Below are positions 35,919 to 44,313 of a stretch of 64,000 nt of DNA, piece by piece. A program made the position numbers and the translations under genes. Numbering within the stretch: the stretch's first letter is position 1; each line of letters starts with the position of its first letter. A model generated the notes under the pieces. That model was not told the origin of the DNA. It saw only the letters and a list, made by a program, of their open reading frames with translations, and did no database searches. The DNA comes from Variovorax sp. S12S4 (GTDB taxonomy: Bacteria > Pseudomonadota > Gammaproteobacteria > Burkholderiales > Burkholderiaceae_C), in NCBI RefSeq assembly GCF_023195515.1, contig NZ_JALPKR020000002.1:2209001-2273000 (forward strand), read 5' to 3'.

Positions 35919-36147
35919 ATGAGTGCTCAACGAAAGGCCCGCGACGACGAGAAGCGTCTGGGCCGGTTTTATTTTTCGGTGCCGAGCGCGGCACCTCGCA
36001 ACCCCGTGGTGGCCGCGATGGCGCGCCGCGAAACCAGCCAGGGCGCGGGCGCGCCACTTGCGCACGCACCGTGCCGAGCGCCGCGCGCAGAAGGTTGCAT
36101 TGCAGAAGGCCGCGCGCGGCTTCGCGGGGAGGACCGACGATGCGTGA
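35919..36147 (+). pseudogene. Small basic protein of unknown function, apparent one-base frameshift
   Basis: From ATG at 35919 (GGAG at 35906-35909) the frame reads MSAQRKARDDEKRLGRFYFS and onward with GC-rich third positions as far as SQGAG near 36050. After that, the coding-like frame is the next one: RHLRTHRAERRAQKVALQ, ending at TGA 36145-36147. Removing one base in the GC-rich run 36041-36054 would give a continuous basic 75-residue protein. Its stop would overlap the next start by 8 bases, a natural coupling. As read, the first frame runs on into the next gene out of phase. A consensus error, a true mutation or recoding are all possible. I do not recognise the family. Confidence 0.55.
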
Positions 36148-36922
36148 CGACATGGACAAGGTCATCGTCGAGAGGCCGCGCCGCGGTGGTAGCTGGCAGG
36201 GCGACGGGCGTGCCTGGCGCAACAGCAAGGAGGCGGGTTCGCGCCTGGGCATGAAGCGCGGTTACCACCGCACGAAGGGGCTCAACGAAAACCTCGCGCC
36301 GCTGAAGCGCTGGCTGCACAAGCAGGTGCATCGGCCGTGGAACAAGGTTTACGCAGAGCTGTGCAGCGGCATCGACCGCCGAAGCACGGTGCAGGCGCAC
36401 ATCTTCGAGCACATCGACGACTTCGTAGCGCGCAACGCCGAGCTGCGCGACAGCCAGGTGTGGGTGCCCGCCGAACGGTGGCGCAGCCACCTTCGCGCAC
36501 CGTTGAGCGAAGCTGCGCATGTGGAGCTCTTCGTGCATCCGGTGACTGGCATCCTGTTGCCCAACCGGCGCTTGCATGAGGCGCGCGAGGCCAGGAAGGA
36601 GGCATACCGCGCGTCAAGGAGCAAACCGCCGGCGCGTGCGCCGCACGTTTTTCACGTGATCGACGAAGTCATTCAATGGCACCGCATCCAGGGCTGCTGG
36701 TTCGAGGTCATCATTGCGCCGATGCCCGAGCTGAGGCGAACGATGCTGGACGTGACGTATTACGACGTGCTGCGCCGCTGCCCGGTCACGCGCCGCGGCG
36801 GTTGCGAGAAGCCGGCCTTTGGTTCACCCGATCATCGGGAGATGTACGGGCGGGACCACGTCTATGCCGCGTCGATGCGCAGGCTCAACCAGCAAGAGGT
36901 GCGGGAACGCTTCGGCGATTGA
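36140..36922 (+). CDS. Conserved-looking protein of unknown function
   Basis: A 260-residue soluble protein with no signal peptide and no motif that I can name. The N terminus is strongly basic (VERPRRGGSWQGDGRAWRNSKEAGSR). Features include LAPLKRWLHKQVHRPWNKVYAELC, STVQAHIFEHIDDFVARN, VELFVHPVTGILLPN and a C-terminal MYGRDHVYAASMRRLNQQEV. ATG at 36140 has GGGGAGG 7 bases upstream and overlaps the presumed stop of the small basic gene, so they form a coupled pair under the leader terminator. Its stop abuts the convergent L,D-transpeptidase stop. Function not assignable. Confidence 0.75.
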   Translation: MRDDMDKVIVERPRRGGSWQGDGRAWRNSKEAGSRLGMKRGYHRTKGLNENLAPLKRWLHKQVHRPWNKVYAELCSGIDRRSTVQAHIFEHIDDFVARNAELRDSQVWVPAERWRSHLRAPLSEAAHVELFVHPVTGILLPNRRLHEAREARKEAYRASRSKPPARAPHVFHVIDEVIQWHRIQGCWFEVIIAPMPELRRTMLDVTYYDVLRRCPVTRRGGCEKPAFGSPDHREMYGRDHVYAASMRRLNQQEVRERFGD

Positions 36923-37573
36923 TCAGCGCGCCTGGGCGGTCGGGGTTTCAAACAGCGTGCTTGCCGGTCTCGTTTCCGGCAGCACGTAGATCACGGCCTT
37001 TGCAGTGCCGAACGACGGCTTCACATGCGCGTCGTAAAAGGCTGCCGGCACGTTGATGCAGCCGTAGGAGATGCGGTTGTCCGCCGCAGTTGGCGTGGCC
37101 AGGCGTTCGAGCCGGCGCTCGGCCTTGTTGGTTGCGCGCACGCGGTGCATCGACACGGCCGCGTCGTAGTCGACCCAGACGATGTCCTCGCCTGAAAGAT
37201 TGCGGCCCGGCTCGCTGACGAAGCGGCCCGCGGGCGTGGTGCGCTCGTCGTCGCGGATGTCGGCCATCTGGCGCTCGCCGATGCCGGGCACCGAGTGGTC
37301 GCCTTTCGCAAGGCCGAGCAGGATGGGCGAGGACGCCCGCCGCTTGCCGTCCGCATCGAAGATGTGGACCGCCGCGGCTTTCTTGTCGACGATGGCGAAG
37401 GGCGTGCCCTGGTTGTCGCCGGTCGTGCGCACCCAGCCGGCCACGGTTTCGGTGTCGCGCGAAACCGCCGGCGACGAATGCGCCGGCGGTGCCGCAATCA
37501 GCAGCGAAGCGAGCGCAGCTACGGCGATGCCGGAAGCGAAGCTGCGCCCGCGGCGCTCAGAGCTGACCCGCAT
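36923..37573 (-). CDS. L,D-transpeptidase-like (YkuD) protein
   Basis: A 216-residue secreted protein. Residues 1-35 carry a signal peptide (GIAVAALASLLIAAPPAHS). The YkuD core ends with DAAVSMHRVR and RISYGCINVPAAFYDA. The catalytic Cys is present, but the usual SHGCIR/SHGC motif reads SYGC, with Tyr replacing the His two residues before it. This change is known in some YkuD relatives and may reduce or alter activity. It is preceded, 7 bases away, by a small secreted Ser/Thr/Gln-rich protein gene and is probably co-transcribed. The role would be in cell-wall crosslinking. Confidence 0.82.
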   Translation of the reverse strand: MRVSSERRGRSFASGIAVAALASLLIAAPPAHSSPAVSRDTETVAGWVRTTGDNQGTPFAIVDKKAAAVHIFDADGKRRASSPILLGLAKGDHSVPGIGERQMADIRDDERTTPAGRFVSEPGRNLSGEDIVWVDYDAAVSMHRVRATNKAERRLERLATPTAADNRISYGCINVPAAFYDAHVKPSFGTAKAVIYVLPETRPASTLFETPTAQAR

Positions 37574-37580
37574 CGCGCGA

Positions 37581-37880
37581 TCAGTTGCGGTCGGCACGTG
37601 CCACGCGCATCGAACCGCTCTGGTTCGACATGTCCTGGCTGGTGCTCGGCGATGTGGTCGCCTGGTTTGTCGTGGTGCTGCCGGTCGAGCCCGACATCGT
37701 GCCTTGGTTGGTGGCCGGCGTGCCGGTGGTGCCCATCGGGGTGTTCTGCTGCGTCTGCTGGCCGGCACCGGTGGCGGGATTCGGCGAGCTGGTGGTCGGC
37801 GGATTGCCCTGTGCAATGGCGAAACCTGCGGCGCTGGTGAGGGCGATGGCGGCCATGGTCATCTTGATCGAACGGGTCAT
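37581..37880 (-). CDS. Small secreted Ser/Thr/Gln-rich protein
   Basis: A 99-residue protein with a clear signal peptide (MTRSIKMTMAAIALTSAAGFAIAQG). The mature part is low complexity (TSSPNPATGAGQQTQQ, NQGTMSGSTGSTTTNQATT) and ends in the basic tail MRVARADRN. ATG at 37880 has AAGGAGA 7 bases upstream. It lies upstream of the L,D-transpeptidase-like gene with a 7-base gap, so it could be a periplasmic partner or a cell-wall-associated linker. No family recognised. Confidence 0.75.
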   Translation of the reverse strand: MTRSIKMTMAAIALTSAAGFAIAQGNPPTTSSPNPATGAGQQTQQNTPMGTTGTPATNQGTMSGSTGSTTTNQATTSPSTSQDMSNQSGSMRVARADRN

Positions 37881-38158
37881 GTGTATCTCCTTGGATGGAA
37901 TGAGTGAATCGATCGCTCGATGGAGCAACCGATGCTCAAGCTAGCCTTGGTACACGCCCGCGCGGTCGGTGGGCTGCGCGGTCAACTGTAGGACGATGGG
38001 CGAGCCGTTCCGCCGTGATTGGCTTGCACGGCCGAAGTCCCGAGCCGACGCGGCCGGGAAAGGTGTTTAGACGTTCCAGGGCAGCATGAAATTCAGCCTG
38101 TACTGAAGCTCGGCGTGCGCGTTTTGCCGGGCTACCAGGACCGGCCCTTACCGAGTAG
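37881..38158. other. Junction region with no supported gene
   Basis: The left end holds the upstream region of the small secreted gene (with CGATCGCTCGAT-type palindromic sequence). From about 38070, short frames such as TFQGSMKFSLY followed by a stop look like the end of a lost gene. The open frame of the helicase relic begins at 38159 just after a TAG. The sequence therefore appears to be a deletion or insertion scar. Confidence 0.45.
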
Positions 38159-40098
38159 TGGCCAAATGGCGCCGCTGATGCCGCGGCTGGCTATCCGCCT
38201 GAGATCATCACTGGTGACAACTACGAAGAGCGAGCACAGGCACTGGGCGACTTGCTCTCGCCGGTAACAATCAACATCTTCAATATCTCGAAGATCAACT
38301 CCGAAGTGCGCGGCGGCAAGCCTTTCATGCTGGTGATTGCGCGTGACACCACCCATGCGGGCATGTTGATGGATCATCTGCAGTCTGACGCATTCTTCAG
38401 CGGGCGCTATCGCGGCAAGGTGATCCAAGTGGACAGCAGCAAGACGGGCGCCGAAGAAGAAGTGATGGTGCGTCGCTTGCTGGCCGTGGAAAGTGTGGAC
38501 GAGCCAACCGAGATCGTCATTCACGTCAACATGCTCAAAGAGGGCTGGGACGTGACCAATCTCTATACGATCGTTCCGCTGCGCGCTGCCAACGCGCGCA
38601 CGCTGGTGGAGCAGTCCATCGGCCGCGGGCTGCGTCTGCCCTATGGCAAGCGCACCGGGGTAGCAGAGGTCGATCGACTCAGCATCATTGCGCATGATCG
38701 CTTCCAAGACATCATTGACGACGCGAACCGGGCGGACTCACCAATTCGGATCAAGGAGTTCTACTTGGATCCGTTGGGTGGAGAGGCTAGCGGCATGCCA
38801 CGCAGCTTGGTGGTGCAGCCGAATTGGGAACGTGCCCTTGGCAGTCTGGTGGCGCCGAGTTCCATTGATGCCAAGCCTGGGACGGCTAGTTCACCGGTAA
38901 CGCCGCTCTTCACGACGGAGCCGGAACGGCAGGCGGCAGTCCTGGCAATGGAGGCGGCCGCCAGCTACGAATCGCGCCCGCAAGATGCGCCCAGTCGTCA
39001 AGCCCTACTCACCCCCGAATTTCAAGCACGCATCACAGAAGCTGTGAGGGCCAAACTTCCGCCGCAGCAAGCCACGCTGCTGGAGGGGGCGACGCGCCCC
39101 CAGAGATAGATCTTGTAGACGTTGTGCGGCGTGCTGTCGAGAATCTCGTTCAGCAAACGATCGATATCCCGCGCATCGTCGTAGCGCCAAAGGGCGATGT
39201 GACGAGCGGATTTCGACCCTTCACGCTGGACGTGTCGGGCCTGCATCTGCAACCCAAGGACCGTTCGCTCGTCGGCCAGACGCTCCGCACGCACGAGCAG
39301 TTCACGCTGTCTGCTCAGGGTGGGCGCACCGAGCGGCGGCTGGAGGACTACATCGTCCATGCGCTGATCGACTTCGACGACATTGATTACATGACACACG
39401 CGGGCTTGCTGTATGACCTCGCAGGACAAATGGTTTCACATCTGCGCAGCTATCTGTCCGATGAGACCGAGGTGCGTAATGTCCTAGACTTAGATCGAGA
39501 GCGCATCGCAAGAAATATCCATGCACAGATGGCACAGCATTTCTTTGAAACAGCAACGCAGTACGAAGTGGAAGTGCGTAGAGGGTTCACCGCGCTCAAG
39601 GCGCCGATGTACACCGCTACTGCAGGGCAAGCACCGCGGGACTATCGTCTGACCGTCGATGAACCGAGCCGTATCAAGCAAATGCTGTTCGGCGGCTTCT
39701 CGCGGTGCCTTTATCCGATTCAGAAGTTCGACTCGGATACCGAGCGTCGTTTCGCCGTGATTCTGGAGCGCGATTCAGAAAAGTGGTTCAAACCGGCGAA
39801 GGGGCAGTTCCAGATTTTCTACAAGCTCGGGACCGAACATCCCGAATATGTGCCCGATTTCGTAATAGAGACTACCCGTCACCTGGTGCTGTGTGAAACC
39901 AAGGCACGAAAAGACTTGGAAGCCGAGGATGTTAGGGCAAAGGCCCAAGCCGGCGCACTTTGGTGTCGACACGCCTCGGAGCATGCATCCCGCATCGGGG
40001 CGAAGCCCTGGCTGCATCTGCTCGTGCCGCACGAGCAAGTGACGGAAGACAAACGACTGATGGATTTCTTCCAGTTCGCGGTGACGGCACATCATTAA
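38159..40098 (+). pseudogene. Decayed type III restriction-like helicase/nuclease (Res-type) relic
   Basis: Two adjacent frames together encode the C-terminal two thirds of a DEAD/DEAH helicase with nuclease. Frame one (38159-39109) has VTINIFNISKINSEVRGG, then KPFMLVIARDTTHAGMLM, TEIVIHVNMLKEGWDVTNLY and LVEQSIGRGLRLPYGKRTGV (helicase motifs V and VI). Frame two (to 40098) ends with the PD-(D/E)xK nuclease PEYVPDFV and LVLCETKAR. It has no start and no Walker A. The DExH segment expected between FNISKIN and FMLVIARDT is missing (family knowledge). A lost base in GGGGG at 39085-39089 breaks the frame. G+C is much lower than in neighbours. Confidence 0.85.
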
Positions 40099-40122
40099 AA
40101 AAACGGCGCCATCGACGCCGTT
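40097..40122 (-). terminator. Intrinsic terminator of malate synthase G
   Basis: On the minus strand AACGGCG, loop TCGATGG, CGCCGTT and then a T-run (plus-strand A-run at 40097-40103): a 7-bp stem 8 bases past the glcB stop. It also overlaps the 3' end of the helicase relic. Confidence 0.85.
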
Positions 40123-40129
40123 GATTTGA

Positions 40130-42304
40130 TCAGGCCTCGCCCTTCACCTTCAGCCGCCATGCATGCAGCAGCGGTTCGGTGTAGCCGCTCGGCTGCTCGA
40201 TGCCCTTGAACACCAGGTCTTGCGCGGCCTTGTAGGCGGCCGAGGCCTCGAAGTTGCCGGCCATCGGCTGGTAGGCGGGGTCGCCCGCGTTTTGTTCGTC
40301 GACCACCTTGGCCATGCGCTGGAAGGTCTCGTCGACCTGCGCCTTGGTCACCACGCCGTGCAGTAGCCAGTTGGCGATGTGCTGGCTCGAGATGCGCAGC
40401 GTGGCGCGGTCTTCCATCAGGCCCACGTTGTGGATGTCGGGCACCTTGGAGCAGCCCACGCCCTGGTCGATCCAGCGCACCACGTAGCCGAGGATGCCCT
40501 GCACGTTGTTGTCGATTTCCTGCTGCTTCTCGGCATCGGTCCACTTGGCTTCGCGCGCAATGGGCACTTGCAGCAGCGCGTTCAGGATGTTGTCGCGTTC
40601 GGCGTCGGCGTCGATCTTCTCGAGCTCTTGCTGCACGGCCGTGACGCTCACCTGGTGGTAGTGCAGCGCATGCAGCGTGGCGGCGGTGGGCGAGGGCACC
40701 CAGGCGGTGTTGGCGCCGGCCTTGGGGTGCGCGATCTTCTGCTCGAGCATCGCGGCCATCAGGTCGGGCATGGCCCACATGCCCTTGCCGATCTGCGCTT
40801 TGCCACGCAGGCCGCACGAGAGGCCGACCAGCACGTTGTTCTTTTCGTACGCGCCGATCCAGGCGCTCGACTTCATGTCGCCCTTGCGGATCATCGGGCC
40901 GCCCTGCATGGCGGTGTGCATCTCGTCGCCGGTGCGGTCGAGGAAGCCGGTGTTGATGAAGGCCACGCGCGCGGCGGCCTCGGCAATGCAGGCCTTGAGG
41001 TTGACGCTGGTGCGGCGCTCCTCGTCCATGATGCCGAGCTTCACGGTGTTGGCAGGCAGGCCGAGCAGCTGCTCGACACGGCCGAACAGTTCGCTGGCAA
41101 AGGCCACTTCGGCCGGGCCGTGCATCTTGGGCTTGACGATGTAGATGCTGCCGGTGCGCGAGTTGCCCTTGCGCTTGAGGTCGATCATCGCGATGGTGGT
41201 GGTGACCACGGCATCGAGAATGCCTTCGGGGATTTCCTTGTCGCCGGCGTACAGCACGGCGGGGTTGGTCATCAGGTGGCCCACGTTGCGCAGGAACATG
41301 AGCGAGCGGCCGTGCAGCTTCAGGGGCTTGCCGTCGGCACCGGTGTATTCGCGGTCGGGGTTGAGGCCGCGCGTGAAGGTCTTGCCGCCCTTGGCCACTT
41401 CTTCGGTGAGCGTGCCCTGCACGATGCCGAGCCAGTTTGCATACGCCAGCACCTTGTCGGCCGCATCGACCACGGCCACCGAGTCTTCGAGGTCGAGAAT
41501 GGTCGAGAGCGCGGCTTCGAGCACCAGGTCGCTCACGCCGGCCGGATCGGTCTTGCCGATGGGCGTGCTGCGGTCGATGCGGATGTCCAGGTGAATGCCG
41601 TTGTGCTTCAGCAGCACAGACGACGGCGAGGCTGCATCACCCTGGTAGCCGACGAAGGCGGCCGGGTCGCGCAGCGTGGTGCTGCTGCTCTGCAGCGCAA
41701 TGTGCAGCTGGCCGTCTTTCACGCTGTAGCCGGTCGCCATCTTGTGCGAACCGTTTTCGAGCGGCGCGGCCTGGTCGAGCACGTTGCGTGCAAATTCGAT
41801 GACCTTGGCGCCGCGCACGGCGTTGTAGCCCTTGCCCTTTTCGGCGCCATCGGTCTCGGGAATGGCATCGGTGCCGTAGAGCGCGTCGTACAGCGAGCCC
41901 CAGCGTGCATTGGCGGCGTTGAGCGCGTAGCGCGCGTTCAGGATGGGCACCACCAGCTGCGGGCCGGCCTGCAGCGCGAGTTCGGAATCGACGCTCGCCG
42001 TGGTGGCCTTCGCGCCCTTGGGCTGCGGCAGCAGGTAGCCGATTTTTTCGAGGAATGCGCGGTACGCCGGCATGTCGGCAATCGGGCCGGGGTTCTTCTT
42101 GTGCCAGGCGTCGAGCTCGGTTTGCAGGCGGTCGCGCTCGGCCAGGAGCGCAATGTTCTTCGGCGCAAGGTCGCTCACGATGGCGTCGAAGCCCTTCCAG
42201 AAAACATCGCTGGCCACACCGCTGGCGGGCAAGACCTTGTCTTCGATGAAGCGGTGCAACTCGGTCGCGACCTGGAGTCCGTGGGCGGTGGTGCGGGCGG
42301 TCAT
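40130..42304 (-). CDS. glcB: Malate synthase G
   Basis: A 724-residue monomeric enzyme that condenses glyoxylate with acetyl-CoA to malate; E. coli GlcB is 723. Family blocks include [72 protein letters not shown] [25 protein letters not shown], and [20 protein letters not shown], in which the catalytic and magnesium-binding residues lie. It acts in the glyoxylate bypass and glycolate use. It is monocistronic with its own terminator. The 189-base gap before it contains no recognised regulator site. No glc operon or isocitrate lyase gene is in the window. Confidence 0.97.
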   Translation of the reverse strand: MTARTTAHGLQVATELHRFIEDKVLPASGVASDVFWKGFDAIVSDLAPKNIALLAERDRLQTELDAWHKKNPGPIADMPAYRAFLEKIGYLLPQPKGAKATTASVDSELALQAGPQLVVPILNARYALNAANARWGSLYDALYGTDAIPETDGAEKGKGYNAVRGAKVIEFARNVLDQAAPLENGSHKMATGYSVKDGQLHIALQSSSTTLRDPAAFVGYQGDAASPSSVLLKHNGIHLDIRIDRSTPIGKTDPAGVSDLVLEAALSTILDLEDSVAVVDAADKVLAYANWLGIVQGTLTEEVAKGGKTFTRGLNPDREYTGADGKPLKLHGRSLMFLRNVGHLMTNPAVLYAGDKEIPEGILDAVVTTTIAMIDLKRKGNSRTGSIYIVKPKMHGPAEVAFASELFGRVEQLLGLPANTVKLGIMDEERRTSVNLKACIAEAAARVAFINTGFLDRTGDEMHTAMQGGPMIRKGDMKSSAWIGAYEKNNVLVGLSCGLRGKAQIGKGMWAMPDLMAAMLEQKIAHPKAGANTAWVPSPTAATLHALHYHQVSVTAVQQELEKIDADAERDNILNALLQVPIAREAKWTDAEKQQEIDNNVQGILGYVVRWIDQGVGCSKVPDIHNVGLMEDRATLRISSQHIANWLLHGVVTKAQVDETFQRMAKVVDEQNAGDPAYQPMAGNFEASAAYKAAQDLVFKGIEQPSGYTEPLLHAWRLKVKGEA

Positions 42305-42493
42305 GTTTTTCTCCTGGAGAACGATTCAATGTGGGCGGAACAGGAGGCGGTGTCTGTCAGAACAGCGCTGCGCCGTGGTTCCATGCAAGGACTTTATTCG
42401 ATACTTTGCTGGCCTGTAAGAGCCGAAAGCGTGATTTATCAGTGACAAAAATGGGGGTAATCACACGCCTTCGACGCTCGCTCCGTCGCGTTT

Positions 42494-43234
42494 TCAGCTC
42501 ATTCCGCTGAGCTGGCGGGCCGCGGTGCGCACCGGCTCTATGTGGCGCGCGTCGTAGCGGTGGGCGGGCATGGTCAGCGTGACCGCGGCGGCCAGACCGC
42601 CATCGGCATGGAATACGGGCGCCGAAATGCCCGCCAGCTCGGCCGTGCGGTCGCCCACCAGCGCGCAGTAGCCCTGCGCGCGAATGGTGTCGTACAGCTT
42701 CCGCTCCTTGGGGCTGCGCGGCTGTTCGGCTTCGGGGCCGAAGGCGATCAGCACGCGCGCACCGGCGCCGCGGTCATTGGGCAGCAGATCGCCCGCGTGC
42801 ACGTGGTCGCGCACCACATGCGACGAATCGACGCGAAACTGGCACAGCCGCACCCAGCTGTCGCCCTGGCCCTGCCGCACGTGGTACGCCGCGCTTTCTC
42901 CAGTGGCCGCCGCGAGCGCGCGCAGCACCGGCAGCACGATGCGGTCGAGCGAGAGCGACGCCGCATAAAGGCCGTGCAGGCGAGCGATCTCGGCGCCGAG
43001 CGCATAGCGCCCGTCGTCCTGCCGGCGAATTAGCCGTGCATGTTCCAGCGAAGCCAACAGGCGCAGCACCGTGCTCTTGTAGAGCTGCGTGCGCTCTGCA
43101 AGCTGCGCGAGCGACAGCGCCTCGTCGCCGGGCTGAAAGGCTGAGAGCAGGCTCAGCGCGCGGTCGACCGCAGCGGCGCCACCTGGGGCGGCATTGAGGT
43201 CTGAAACCGATTCGGTCTGGGCTTTGCGGGGCAT
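42494..43234 (-). CDS. IclR-family transcriptional regulator
   Basis: A 246-residue regulator. The N-terminal winged helix (residues about 20-85) reads AAVDRALSLLSAFQPGDEALSLAQLAERTQLYKSTVLRLLASLEHA, followed by the effector domain with VRDHVHAGDLLPNDRGAGARVL and ELAGISAPVFHADGGLAAAVTLTMP. It is divergent from the HMG-CoA-lyase-like and CoA-transferase genes, with a near-consensus promoter and two inverted repeats in the 98-base gap. It probably controls that pair and itself. Confidence 0.93.
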   Translation of the reverse strand: MPRKAQTESVSDLNAAPGGAAAVDRALSLLSAFQPGDEALSLAQLAERTQLYKSTVLRLLASLEHARLIRRQDDGRYALGAEIARLHGLYAASLSLDRIVLPVLRALAAATGESAAYHVRQGQGDSWVRLCQFRVDSSHVVRDHVHAGDLLPNDRGAGARVLIAFGPEAEQPRSPKERKLYDTIRAQGYCALVGDRTAELAGISAPVFHADGGLAAAVTLTMPAHRYDARHIEPVRTAARQLSGMS

Positions 43235-43243
43235 GGCGTTGGC

Positions 43244-43273
43244 TTGACAGGGAAAGTCGTTCGGCGGTCTAAT
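43244..43273 (+). promoter_or_regulatory. Predicted sigma-70 promoter for the lyase/CoA-transferase operon
   Basis: A perfect TTGACA (43244-43249), an 18-base spacer and TCTAAT (5/6, 43268-43273). It is by far the best consensus promoter noticed in the window. It lies between the divergent IclR gene and the lyase gene. Confidence 0.7.
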
Positions 43274-43309
43274 TCTGTTTAATGGAATTTAGTTCTGCAA
43301 GATAGAACT
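43271..43309. promoter_or_regulatory. Paired inverted repeats, probable IclR operator
   Basis: Two imperfectly related palindromes overlap or follow the -10: AATTC-N9-GAATT (43271-43289) and AGTTCT-N7-AGAACT (43291-43309). Binding here would cover the start site of the lyase operon, consistent with repression by the divergent IclR protein until an effector is bound. Confidence 0.5.
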
Positions 43310-43332
43310 GTCAAGCGAGTGCCGCCCGCCAA

Positions 43333-44313
43333 GTGGCCAGCCAACCGCTCAAGGAGACAAGAGTCGATGACACCCCCGATGTTGTGATCAGCGAGGTCGG
43401 CCCACGCGACGGCCTGCAATCGGTCAAGGCCACCATGCCCACGGCTGACAAGCTGCGCTGGATCGACGCGCTCTACGCCGCCGGCGTGCGCGAGATCGAG
43501 GTGGCCTCCTTCGTGCCCGCCAGGCTGCTGCCGCAGATGGCCGATGCGGCGGAAGTGGTGCGCCATGCCGCTACGCTGCCCGGTCTGGTGGTGATGGCGC
43601 TGGTGCCCAACCGCAAGGGCGCGCAGGCCGCGCTCGAAGCCGGCGCGCACAAGCTCACCATGCCCGTATCGGCCAGCCTGGCGCACTCGCTGGCCAACGT
43701 GCGCAAGACGCCGGCCGAGATGGTCGACGAAGTGCGCGCCATCACCGAACTGCGCCGCGAAACGGCGCCCGGGGTGCTGCTCGAAGTCGGCATTTCCACC
43801 GCCTTCGGTTGCACGCTGCAAGGGCTGGTGCCCGAAGACGACGTGATCCGCCTGGCCGCGCAATGCATCGAAGCGGGCGCGGAAGAAGCCGGCCTTTCGG
43901 ACACCGTGGGCTATGCCAACCCGGCGCAGGTGCGCCGGCTCTTCAAGCGGTTGCGCGCCGAACTCGGCACGCATGCCGGCGCGGCGCACATGCACAACAC
44001 GCGCGGCCTGGGCATTGCCAATTGCCTTGCGGCGTGGGACGAGGGCGTGCGCACCTTCGACGCTTCGCTCGGCGGCCTCGGCGGCTGCCCGTATGCGCCA
44101 GGGGCTTCCGGCAACGCAGTCACCGAAGACCTCGTCTTCATGTTCGAGGCCATGGGCGTTCGAACCGGCATCGACATCGAAAAACTCATTGCGGCGCGCG
44201 CGCCGCTCATGGCCGGCCTGCCGGGCGAGCCGGTCTACGGCATGACGCCCGAAGCCGGCCTGCCCAAGGGCTTCGTCCAAGGCCCTGCCCAGGAAACCAA
44301 CCCACATGCCTGA
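43333..44313 (+). CDS. Hydroxymethylglutaryl-CoA lyase-like protein
   Basis: A DRE-TIM metallolyase of about 315-326 residues. VVISEVGPRDGLQSVKATMP is the catalytic N-terminal loop, AHMHNTRGLGIAN carries metal-binding His residues, and GGLGGCPYAPGASGNAVTEDLVFM holds the catalytic Cys. It cleaves HMG-CoA or a related branched acyl-CoA such as citramalyl-CoA. The start is unclear: GTG at 43333 keeps the frame but has no ribosome-binding site. AAGGAG at 43351 points to ATG 43367, which is one base out of frame at CCCCC (43373-43377). The stop overlaps the CoA-transferase start by 8 bases. Confidence 0.88.
   Translation: MASQPLKETRVDDTPDVVISEVGPRDGLQSVKATMPTADKLRWIDALYAAGVREIEVASFVPARLLPQMADAAEVVRHAATLPGLVVMALVPNRKGAQAALEAGAHKLTMPVSASLAHSLANVRKTPAEMVDEVRAITELRRETAPGVLLEVGISTAFGCTLQGLVPEDDVIRLAAQCIEAGAEEAGLSDTVGYANPAQVRRLFKRLRAELGTHAGAAHMHNTRGLGIANCLAAWDEGVRTFDASLGGLGGCPYAPGASGNAVTEDLVFMFEAMGVRTGIDIEKLIAARAPLMAGLPGEPVYGMTPEAGLPKGFVQGPAQETNPHA

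Noticed and set aside
42431..42464. GTGATT ... AATCAC inverted repeat between glcB and the IclR gene
   Set aside because: Arms are only 6 bases with a 22-base loop and no T-run; not convincing as operator or terminator.
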